Assembly: GCA_043228905.1 (NCBI GenBank)
Contig: JBHGNT010000005.1
Coordinates: 3,658,001 to 3,722,000, forward strand
DNA length: 64,000 nucleotides
Origin: Azolla caroliniana
Lineage: Eukaryota; Polypodiophyta
Direction of reading: 5' to 3'
Shown: piece by piece, positions 36,659 to 48,019 of the stretch
Layout: every line of letters starts with the position of its first letter
Position numbering within the stretch: position 1 is the stretch's first letter
The notes under the pieces: generated by a model
Database searches by the model: none
What the model was told of the DNA's origin: nothing
What the model saw: the letters and a program-made list of their open reading frames with translations, nothing else
Position numbers and translations under genes: made by a program

Positions 36659-39600
36659 ATGGACCAGTGGAACTATGGTCGGGCTTCTCAGCAACAGGTA
36701 TGCTTCTCTCTCCCCCCCCCCCTTTCCGTGCGCATGTCGTAAATCAAGAAACACCAAGCCTCATATGATGCCATGTTGTTATTACGAATCTGATTATCAA
36801 ATTCACACACCGTCCGCAATATATTCACCACCCGTATAAAAATCTGTATTTTGACAAGTACGACGAGATCTCATGGATTGTAGGGTTTAGAGATTAGGTT
36901 TTAGTTTTTAAGGTTTAGGGTATGCTCCATGGAATTGCTGGGCCAGAGTGCATGCTTGGAAAGAATTTTTGACTCCTTGTGTGTGCTCATAGAACCATTG
37001 TCATAGTGCGTGTTTAGTGACAGCGCATGGCCTATTACGAACAGTTGGAGTGTATACTTGGAGGGAGCTCTTTGGCCACGGTTTATACTTGGAGGTGGCC
37101 CTTGACTTGTTTTGTGCGTATCTTGTCATAGTGTATGCTTTGTGGCAGCTCGTTAAGTGTGTACTTGGCAAGAGCTGTTGCGTTATATTTTATTCTTTAA
37201 GACAGCTATTTGGCGATGATATATTAGCCAAAGTGTATAACTGGAGAGAACTCTTAGGCCATAGTATATTTCTGGAGAGGGTATGAGTCAATGGCAGTCA
37301 TTGGATTGGATATACTTAGAAATGGCACATAACTGATGAGCTATTGGGGCATTGTGTATGTGGTTGGTTATAATGTATACTTTGTGAGAGCTCTTAGAGT
37401 TGTAGTATATGCGTAGAAAGTACACACAGCTGTTGGAGCTCGTGAGCCATTGTATACACTCGGTGAGAGCTGTTTGGCGATACAGAAGAAGGCACACACA
37501 CTTATGGAAGATCGTGAGTTCTGGTGTATTTTGTGAGAGCACTTTGGCTATAGTTTATATGTGGTGGGTTACATACTTGGCGAGAGCTGTTGGGTCATTA
37601 TGTAAACTCAGAGGGCATGCATCATGGGTGTCATAGGACCATAGTGTGTGCTTCTCGAGAGCTCTTGGGTCATAGTGTATATTCTTGGTGTGGATATTGG
37701 TTGATAGTGTTTGTTCATAGGGGCATCTAACTGTGGAGCCTAGTGCCTATATATACTTAGTGGGAGCGCTTAATATATGGTGTTTACTCGGTACAAAACA
37801 TTGGACAATAATGAATGCTTGTTGACAGGGTTCAAACTTCAGGCCATATTGTATATCTGGTGAGGGAATCCACTGACTCCCAGTGTGAGCTGTTGGGTAA
37901 TACTGTACACTTAGAGCGCTCTTGGGTTATAATATATACCGGACAAGAAAGTTTGTGTCCATATTACCAACTTGGGGACAGCATGCACCCTGAGGAGCTC
38001 TTGGGTGAAACTGTATATGTGGTGAGAGATCTTGGGTCATACCGCACTCTGTACACTCAAGCTCTTGGGTCATAATTTATACATGGCGATAGCTTTTGGG
38101 CCATATTTCTTCTCGGAGAGGCATGTATATTGTACCCATGGGAGATCCTGAGTCATAATGTATACCTGGTGAGAGCTCCTAGGTCATAGCGCAACTCGGT
38201 GAGAGCTTGTGATCCATGGTCTAGTCTTGACCAGAGGTTTTCGGTTATAGTAACTAGAGTGTTTGGGCCGTATAGTGTACTTTTTGGACCCATGCAATAA
38301 TGTGTTTCATGAGAAAGCATATATATATGGGAGCAGGCCTGCACCACTGCGTCATTTTTGATTTTGTGTAGACAGTAAATTTAGTATTTCTTGCTTCCTA
38401 ATTTTCTGCAATGTTCTCAGGGTGGGTATCAATCAGGTTCATTCGGACCTCAGGCAGGGGCTGCATCTTCTGGTGCTTCTCAATATGGTTTTTCCCAGCC
38501 TAACTATGGCCAAGGTTATGGTCAGCAGGTGTGACTATGTAGTCATTCTATATATTTCAGATATTCAGAGCTTTATCTCCTGTATGTGTTTTCTTTGTGT
38601 GACACCTTCAGATAACATTAAGCTGTTATGGTTTTCTTAGATTCTTGGAAAATCTGATGATTATCAAGGATCTTCTGGGATCGGTTCCTCCATGGGAATA
38701 TATAATTTGGATTCTAAGTATTCAAGTTCAGGTTACGGTTCAGCAGCGGCATCTACCACGCCTTTTACTCAGAAGGTAGATAAACTTGGTGGAAGTCAAA
38801 ATAACACATTTTATTAGGATTTTTCTTAAAGTCTCAGTTCACTTATCTCGCTGTTGATGTGCAGAGTGATCCTTTGAAGCGTTATTCTGAATCTCAGGTA
38901 AGGAGGTTATTTTTTGTTAGTTGGTTCAGATTGGAATAGTATCAATATCTACTAATCACTGTTGCAATCTATTTGCCATGCCACTCCCTGCTTGAACAAG
39001 CTGGATCAGGTACTGGAGAAACTAGAGTGCTCTATTCATCAACTTTGTGGCTTAATTTATGATTTCTGTTCTCGTTTGATATACTGTATTGCAGCAAGCT
39101 ATCCGTCAGCAGCAGTTATTGCAATCTGCTTTACGACAAGGAGCTGCACCATCTGGACTTGATAGTGGAGTGAGGTACTAACACCAGACTCTCTTCTTAT
39201 AAACGTTGCAATGGTTGGTAATTCAGCCTACCTCAAAATCTTTCTCAGGTCTCAAGTGGACTATCTCTCAGCTGGAAGAAATTCAGCCTTACCAGCTGCT
39301 GTTGGTGGAGGCTACGGTGGAGGAAGGGAACTCTTGGGCAGTACATATAGGCCAGAGTCAGAGGTTGCGCTTTTGGGAAGCCAGTCAAGTATAGCATCTC
39401 GAGGTGTTTTGCCATTTCCCTCTCAAGCAGCTGATCCATTGGGATCTCTTACAGGGGCGAGGGGCATTTTGGGACCTATGTATCCTCCTGCGTCAGGATA
39501 TTCTTCTATGGAGATTGGATCAGCACGTAGTGGTATCAGTGCCATGTCAGATTTTGCAGGCATAGGCTCTTCACGCTATGATGATCTTCTTGAGGATCGA

Positions 39601-42600
39601 ATGGCTCTGCGTTATGATTACGAGAGGCGAGAGGACGATAGAGTAAGAGAGAGGGATCGGTCAAGAGAGCGTGATAGGTTTCGTGATCGGGAGAGAGATC
39701 GTGACAGGGAGAGATCACGTGAAAGAGAACGTGAGCGTGAGCGTGAACGTGAACGGCTGAGAGAGAAAGAACGGGCATGGGAAAGAGAGCGAGTTCGAGA
39801 AAGAGAGCGAGTTCGAGAGAAAGAGCAGCGAGATAGGGAGAGAGAGGTGCGGAGGCGAGAAAGAACACCACCGAGACCAGTTGCTCCTCCTCCTAGGCGA
39901 GATGAAAAGATTATTAGGAAAGCTTCTCCTCCACCACCAAGGTATGTGAGATGTCGGGACAACTCGTATATGTGTACATGGATGTTATTAGCAACTATTT
40001 CTGTTTCTATATTGTAGGAGTTTTGTAATTCCATTACTGTTTATATGATGTTAGCTTGGAGTTCCCGAAATGATGAATTTGTCTGTTAGCATTAGTTATC
40101 GAGGACTCAGTTCTAGTATCTCCTTCAGAGGCTTGCTTATATTGAAATTGAAGTTTTTGAGACTTCATGGATTTTCTGACACAAACGATGCATCTTCAAT
40201 CATCACAAGGAAGCATCATGTTTAGGAATTGTCAACATTTATGCATTTGGTTGTGTTCAAAACAGTTTTATGCTTGTCATTGGTTATACTTAGTTTCAGG
40301 TTTATTTGTTGTAAGTAAATATTCAATTCAAGGTTCGCTAGGAGTCCAGCATTGCGATTTGACTAGATGATGATCATGCCATTTGTTTTATGTGGTAACT
40401 GTATGTCGTAGAAAGTAGAATGAATGTGCTCAGTTATCCAGAATCACGTGTCTGGCTAATCTTGATATCATTCCTCTGGATAAATGACATGTTGGCGATA
40501 AATTCTTTGCATGTTTTCAGAAAATTTAGGTTGCTTTTAATTATACTGTCTTTCAATATGCTATTTATTGTTAATTGGTAATGGATTTATGTGTGTTAGT
40601 AGGTTTTCATCACCAATCAAACCTAGGAAGCCAGAATATTTGTGCAAGGTGAGTTGTGAGTAACTATGATTTCAAAGAGTTGGCTCCCTTTCACAAGATC
40701 TATGGAATTTACCTTTTAGTTACAATTCATGAAGGTGGAACCCTTTAGCCTAGTAGAGGCAGAGAGGGACTTGCTGTCTTTGATTCGGCGTTACCCAAAG
40801 TTGTTTGTGGCTGCTGATTTTTCAAAGGTGCGCTTCTATTCAAAGTTTGATTGTTTAATAGTCGCATCCCTCTATGATGAAACAGAGTTATCAAATAAAA
40901 TATTAAGACAAATTATAAAATAGAATTAAGATATAACGTCTTATTGTATGTTCAAAAGAGAAATTTGTTTGGTTAGTGCTCAAAGTTTGATTGTTTAACT
41001 GTTGCATCCCACTATTATGGATCGGAATTATCAAATAAATACTTAAGGAATATAATCTATAGAATAAAGGTAGAACTTTTCACTTTACGCTATAAATAGA
41101 AATTTGATGGGTTAATGCTCTTAAACTTCATAGTGCTCATAAAGTCCTATTCTTTTGAGATAATAAAATCTAAATTTTAGTGAGATTTGAAAATGTGTCA
41201 GGCAATGTTTCAAGAGATTTTAAACTTCAGGATGAATCTACTTTTAACAAGCAGTGGGGTGTGGCTTGAAGGTCTAGCATGGAAGTTAATTATCCTTCTG
41301 TCACTTGCAGGCCGTAACATGCTGGAGAGAAACAAGCTCTGAAATTTCTTTGAATCACCCTGTCAGGTATGTAGGCTCAAATACCATACATTATGAAATG
41401 TACCTACAGCAAACCGTACCTAGCTGTTTAGACATAAATAAAAGAATGCGATTCATCAGCATGGGCTTGTATGAATGGCTATTGCTCAGAAGAGCTGAGG
41501 AAGCTAGATATGGTCCCATTTTGTTATTGATATAGTATCTATGCTGACACCACTAGTCAGCATTTTAGTGTTCGTTGTCTCAATGACGAAAGATCTGGCC
41601 TGCGATGCAACAGCTTCGAGATTGATGCTGTAGAAGCAGAGGAAGAGAGCGAAGCAAAGGAGGGTGCTGTGAAGTCACCAGAAGGAGCTGACACATTGAA
41701 GGGGAGCATTACTTGGACTGTTAAGGTAACCTGTGGAGAAATGCTGATGAGCTTCGAGTGTCAGATGAGTCAACTATAGTTAGCCGAATTGCATGGAATT
41801 GGAAAAGCTTAAAAATATTCAAACTCCCACCTTCGCCTGCATGGAATCATAAAAGCATGAAAATTCCGGAATTCCCAACTTTGACTACATGGATTGAAAA
41901 ATATTGAAATCCCCAACAACCTCAACCACATGGAATTCGGAAAGCTTGGAAATTCTTCAAAGGCCAGCTTCAATGGAAGGAACAACAGCTGGCTTTTTTC
42001 ATTTTCTTGCTTATATACTGCACAATGAGTTCTTGTGCAATGCCCTTGCTTGCTGCATCCTGGCGAAATAAATAGTAGTATAGAAGGATCTCTGTGGATA
42101 CTCTCTGATCTAAAGCATTATTTTTATTGATCAGCGATGCCCAGCTTTTTGCTCGTTTGTGCTTCCTTGGTTCTGTCACACTCTAAATTATGGTTTGATG
42201 TGCACGTAGTTGATCATGGCACCCCTTGTCGATGCTCATAGAGCCTTAGCATTTTTATGATAACAATATAAACTGTTCCAATACAGAGAATAAATTATGG
42301 CCAAACAAGCTACTTTGCCTTTGAGTCCTTCAATCTTTATTCCCTGTTATATGCTGTTCAAGTATTTCTAGAGTTCTCCTATCTTTCTTATCTGCAAAAT
42401 ATACGGTCATGTGCAGATTTGGACGATTCAGTTAATTTCCTGCACTTTTGTATTTGTCCTGGGGAGCAGGTAATGCTGATGAGTGGCATGAGTGACGACA
42501 ATGTGAAGGAGTTACTTTCTGATTCTGAAGACAGACCTCTGCATATCCACAACATTTTGAAGTTTGCGGTACTAAGAAAAGAACGAAGTGCATTAATGGC

Positions 42601-45600
42601 TATAGGTGGAACTTGGGACAAACTACTTGATGGAGGAGATCCAGCAGTAGATGAACACGCTTTGATATGCACAGCTATAAGGTTTCTTATTGGAGCCTTT
42701 TGTTACATTGATTTACAATGGTGCTAAATTAAATGCACCTAATTTGCAGTTTACATGGTTTGATAAAATTCTGCTTTGCTGAGCAGATGCACAAAGGATG
42801 CTACTCACTTGGATCTCCATGGGGTTCATTCCTGGACTAGATTTATGGAGGTATGTGATGTAGCCATCACAAGAACCTACGAAATAAAAGTTTAATGGAC
42901 CTCATTATGATCTGTCTATAAATTTAAAGGGCAATTGAAGCTTAATGTACGAGCTATTTATAAAATCCAACTTCCTGTGACTATTACGTCCTGATGATCT
43001 CATTTTATTAAATCTCAAAAGTTTTTGAAAAGATTTTTTGCCGCTACAGTATAACTTAAGTAATGGTCTTGGATTCAGTTTTCTTGATATCTATATTTCT
43101 TATTGATATATGACACTCTCCAATGCAGATACATTATGACAGAGCGGGAGAGAATGATATGAATTGCAAAGAAATCTCTGTGTTTTTAATACCTGATCTA
43201 TCTGGAATCCTTCCATCCCTGGAGACTTGGAAACTAGAATGGAAACAGAGGAAGAATGAAAGTAAACATAGGCGTGAAACATCTCAGAAGCATGATAAGG
43301 TTTCGCAGACTAACCATTTTTAGCAGTTCTCATTCTTAAATTCTCTTTGTATGTTATGGATATAAAAGCCCAATGAGTTTTCTTATCTTGGAATTATGAG
43401 TAATAAACTGAGCAATCGACTTGTCATTCTCTTGTCTAGGATGCAAAAGCTGAAGAATCACACAAAGGTATTCTATTCTTAACATGAGGAAAATGACGGA
43501 AATAACTGAGGGTAATCTATTATTATGGATAATGTAAAAATGTAAAGACTTTCAGGTAATGCAAATGGAGGTATTGATGCAGCTAGTGAAGACAAGGAAG
43601 ACTCTACTGAAGAGAAGAATGCTGAGGTGGTGAAAGTGGAAGCAAAGAAGGATGAGAAATTTGAAAGGGATGGGAAGAAAGAATCAAAGAAAGACGACCC
43701 TAAAAAAGAGGACAAGAAACAGAAAGATACAAAAAAAGAGGAGAAGAAAGATCTGAAGGAGGACAAAAAAGAGAAGGATCCGAAGAAAGACGATAAGAAA
43801 CTTGATCTTAAAAAAGACAGAAAAGCAAAAACTGATAGAAAAGATAAGGAAAAGAAAGACGAGGAAAAGAAGGAAGAGAAGGATGGCAGAATCACCAAAG
43901 ACAAAACTGCAGATAAGAAGACAAAATCAAGGTCTGAAGATGAACCGCCTGCAACACCAGGGGTTTTCATCACCACTAAACGCACCAAGTCCGACAGGGT
44001 AATAATGTTTGATAAATTTCTTCTCTTCTAGATTAATTTTTTTTTTTACCTGGTCTTATTATGTTAGGGCTGTTTTTTCTGTGTACATTTTATTGCTAAA
44101 CCAATTGATGGAAAAGATGGTTTGTATGATTTTACAATCAATGTGATTGCAATTATAGGTACGGGGCATGGCAATCTCATTAGATGGATTACTTGATTAT
44201 GATGAGAGGGACAAAGAAGAATCTACGTTTGAGGTGAACATCTCTACATTAATCATCGGAAAAAATTAATTGCAACGTAACTTAATATTTTATTTTATTG
44301 TTGCAGTTATCGTTATTTGCTGAATTTTTTCAAGAAATGTTGCAATATAGATTTGGATGCCAAATTTGGGAATCTTTTGAGGTATATATTAGTTATTCTT
44401 CTCTTCGTGCATACTCACATAAATGAGGAGAATTTTAAAGCCAAGATTTGTGCAACTTTCATATTTAAATACCTTATTCATAGAGGCGTTGCTGTACTAA
44501 ATTTTTTGTTGCTATGTTAGGCGTTACATCCGCTTGTACAGGCGAGGAAAAAAGAAGACAGGAAACGTGCCAGAGAAAATGATAAAGACTCCAAGCTAGC
44601 AACGAAAAAGAAGTCGAAATTCTCTGACAAAGCTGAGAGTTCAGAAAAACCAGATAAAGATGGAGAGAATGCAAAGCTGTCTTTGGATGATGAGGCAGAG
44701 AAAAAAGGTATAGAGGCCAAAGACGATGAACAGAAAGCTGTTAAAGACATCGATGCAGCTATGCAAGAGGCATCACTAATAAACCTGGATGAGTTAGAGG
44801 TAATGTTCTATTCGTAATGTTGCTTTTTTGTATTATATGTCCTACTAATTATTGAAGACAATGGTAGAGAAGGGAGCTTTTGTATTTTCCCCACAGTGAG
44901 TGATTGAGGAGAGTACAATAATGGCAAGCAAGAGAGCGAGTTAAAATTTTCTCTTTTAAATATAAATATAATAGAAAATTGATATATTTATGTTGGATTT
45001 TTTCTCTCTCTTAGTAAATATTTTCCAAGTAAAATTCAGTGAATGGGGCATCTGTTTCCAAAAGCTCTTGGAGTACTACAAAAGTGCAATACATAATTTT
45101 AATTTCTTCCTTCATCTTCTTTCATGAGGTTTTGGCATTTTTCCCATGTGCACATCCTACATTCACATTTTCCATTTTCTAACAAAAATGTGGCTTTTAA
45201 AAGGAGGAAACGCAAGATATGCCGGATCTCGTAAACAATGCAGTTGCAGATGAGAAAACAGTCCAGGTATTTCATTATGCTATTTGGAAATCATATATAT
45301 TTTTAGACTACTCTAAATTGGCTATTTTTCAGGATGGGAGTGAACAGAAGAAAACAGGACTCAAATTTATCACTAATGAAAATCTGTTCAAGGTTTGTAT
45401 TTTGGATTTTAATTTGTTTGTGATTAGGTAACACTAGCAGTTTAATACGATGAACTGTATCTATTCCTGCAGGCTTTTCGGTACTTCGATAGGAATAAAG
45501 CTGGCTACCTCAGGGTCAGTATTTTTCTCATTTTAACATTAGTTATCCATGTTGAGAGTTACAATTTACAGTCTTATTTTTTACTTGTAGGCGGAGGATG

Positions 45601-45813
45601 TGCGGCGCTTGGTTCATGTACTAGGGAAATTTTTAACAAGGAGACGAGTAAAAGTAATCATTCTCTTTTATTCTTAATAACAGGCTGGTACTTTTAATTG
45701 CATATTCTAATTGGTGACTGTTTCAGGACGTCACTTCCTCTGCGATGATTGAGAGTAAATCAAAAGATGATTTTATCTATTACCGAAGGCTAGTGGAGAA
45801 AGAGGTGGTTTGA
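36659..45813 (+). CDS. RSA1: CCAR1/DBC1-family nuclear regulator, SHORT ROOT IN SALT MEDIUM 1-like
   Basis: Twenty-three exons join in frame to 1042 residues: 36659-36697, 38421-38528, 38641-38775, 38865-38897, 39095-39174, 39249-39941, 40603-40648, 40720-40827, 41311-41366, 41557-41725, 42470-42681, 42787-42850, 43129-43299, 43440-43467, 43556-43998, 44159-44233, 44307-44381, 44521-44799, 45204-45266, 45333-45392, 45473-45514, 45591-45653, 45727-45813. Order: Gln/Gly/Tyr/Ser-rich N-terminus, an Arg-Glu/Arg-Asp tract (about 255-345), the inactive Nudix-like domain (about 485-620: VMLMSGMSDDN, SALMAIGGTWDKLLDGGDP, PDLSGILPSLETW), a Lys/Glu tract (about 660-790), the conserved SLDGLLDYDERDKEESTFE block, and a C-terminal EF-hand-like loop DRNKAGYLRAED. 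The Arabidopsis relative is a nuclear calcium-responsive factor in salt tolerance. The loop lacks an oxygen ligand at position 5, so calcium binding is doubtful. Several relatives are longer. Confidence 0.9.
36930..38330. repeat. Degenerate minisatellite filling intron 1 of the CCAR1-like gene
   Basis: Intron 1 (36698-38420) is built largely of diverged units of about 25-45 bases around a core like GAGAGCTCTTGGGTCATAG followed by TGTATACTTGG. Clear units occur near 37060, 37240, 37385, 37530, 37570, 37655, 37910, 37995, 38055, 38130 and 38165. At least a dozen are recognisable and the rest are blurred. No open frame or element ends are associated. Confidence 0.75.
40841..41110. repeat. 140-bp tandem duplication in intron 8 of the CCAR1-like gene
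   Basis: CAAAGTTTGATTGTTTAA begins at 40841 and, with a few changes downstream, again at 40981. Further matches (ttatcaaataaa, gaaatttg, ggttaatgctc-like) continue through both copies. Confidence 0.75.
41791..41975. repeat. Four-copy degenerate repeat in intron 10 of the CCAR1-like gene
   Basis: Units beginning (G)CATGGAATT or CATGGATT start at 41791, 41840, 41888 and 41929, spacing 41-49 bases. Each is followed by AAAGC/AAATATT and a CCCAAC-like phrase. Confidence 0.65.
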
Positions 45814-48019
45814 CTTTGATGGAGAAATGTCTCTCTCTAGATGCAAACCTAGGAACATCAATGAGTTATACATACCATGACATGGAGGATTATAGTGTTG
45901 AAGACTTGATTTTGTAACTTAGAGATAGATTTGTATTTTGTAGAACTTTCATCCTGTTGAACGATTGATGATGATGGAATTGAGATTAACTGCTCTTCCT
46001 TGCACTTTTCTAAGAACGAGGTTTTTGGACAAACTGCTTTTGCCTGTGTATACTCACATTTTGTTTACATGATACTTTCTAAGGTCTTTTCTTTTTTTAA
46101 TGTGCTTATGCAATTTTATATACCCCTTGACTTCAACCCAAATGTATTCAAACACCATTATGGATATTGATAGCTATAAGATTCAAAGCTTGCTTGTAAT
46201 GAAATTGATTTTAAAGTGATCAGAGGTCTTTAAATTGACGTAACCAAAGAGAGTGATGTTGTCGTCGATGTCTTTTGACATGTGGAGTGCATATTTCTGT
46301 GCGTGCTATATAATATTGCACCCTTTGTTTTTAATTGAATACAACATGATTCATTTCACATTAGAACATAAATAAGGATAGGTTTTCTTGCCCTACTAAT
46401 TCTATCATATGCTTCTTCAACATTGGTAGGCCTTTCGCTTGTGGTACAGTGGACTGTTAGATGATTGCTTTAATAGACTAAAGGCTAGGTAGGTACATAC
46501 AGTGATTGAGTCTTTGTAATAATAATAGACTTGCTTCACCATGTGCTATGCCAACAACGTATGGAAAGATGAATGAGCTGATGTTGGCTTTTAATTTAAA
46601 CAAAACTGGTGAACTTCATGAAAATTTATAGGCAGAGTTGGTGAGACGGGTGTTTTAACGGTGAAGGTCACCTTCATTGGTCTGATTGAAAAATATCTGG
46701 TTGGTTTTAAAACCATTCAACCATTCAACATAATCCATTAGCCACTAGAGAAGAAATAGGGACATGCCTTCTTATCCTACCAAGTCCATCGTACATTCCT
46801 TCAGTAGGGAAAGGCATGTGCCCTAATCAAAGCAAATCCTCACACCCTCTTTGCGAACTGATGAGTATGGATAAGGATCAGGGTTTATGGGAAAGCAAAG
46901 AAAGTGCTAAAATGTAAGGTAGACCTATGCACATTGGGTGTCTCCGCCAATCCATGATGAAACATATTCACATTGCACCCGTTTATGATTTTTTGATGTT
47001 TTAATGATTCGTGTGTCGTGAAGGTTGGTGACAAAAAATGACGAAAAACTATACATTTTTTGAAGTAGGTTTGATCACATTTGCTGTTCATTCCACATGG
47101 GGCTTTATTACAAAGTCCCCTCCTCTAAATTTAGGTACACATCTCTCATTCAGCTCATCTTTTGTGTAGTAAGTCGAGTTTAGTTATTTATTCCAATAAA
47201 GGCGTCTTAGTCTTGAAAATAGTGTCACAATGCTTAGTTATTAAAGACAAGTCATAAGGAGAATACGAGGTTTTTCTCATATAGCATGGATAAATATGCT
47301 TGCCTATTACAATAGCATTCATCATTCATAACATGTTTGCAGGATACCTTGGGAGTGTGATGCACTTTCCAAATTTACCCTTAGAGGCACACATATATAC
47401 ACATCCATGTAGACATGGACACACACGCGCACACACACACACACACACACAATACATATGCATACATATAAGACATATATGTACATGCATAGATACATGC
47501 ATAGACTGTAGACATGTCACATATGTATATCAATATGTATGTAATTGTAAACATATATGTACATACATATAAGACATATACATGCATAGACATAGTCACA
47601 TATGTATGTATAATGTATGTATGTATGTGTGTGTATGTATATGTGCAAACATATATCAAAGAAACGATATATGTATTTTCTATGTATGCTTTTTTTGGTG
47701 TGTGACCGTATGTACTGAAGAAACGATATAAAGAAAGAAAACCAAATTATGGAGTTACAGAAGAGAAAACGCTACTTTTAGTAGGATCGTATCCCCTGCT
47801 CCCAACAACCTCGTCAATAACAGTAGCAGAGTACCACATGAAGCAGAGGAGGAATTAGATGCTTCCATAGCCTTTGCATGGAAACACTGCATTCAAGAGA
47901 AACAGGAGGGATTCTTCTTCTTCTTCTTCTTCTTCTTCACTGAACTAACTATACGTACCTTGTTACGCATAAGCACAAACCTTTCGTTTGATTAAAGAAG
48001 GGCATTTGGAGAAGAAGCT
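45814..48019. other. Intergenic region between the CCAR1-like and AVT1-like genes
   Basis: The first few hundred bases are presumably the 3' untranslated region of the upstream gene. Simple repeats occur at 47419-47451 (CA)n, about 47455-47660 (degenerate ATGT/ACAT) and 47912-47938 (TTC)n, the last in the likely leader of the AVT1-like gene. No other gene is seen. Confidence 0.55.

Noticed and set aside
36930-38330. CRISPR-like regularly spaced repeats
   Set aside because: Units are contiguous, degenerate and of variable length with no conserved repeat-spacer pattern, and this is a plant intron.
42417-42469. Upstream extension of exon 11 in the CCAR1-like gene
   Set aside because: Splicing at 42416 breaks phase with exon 10, whereas 42470 keeps frame and matches the family (TVKVMLMSGM).
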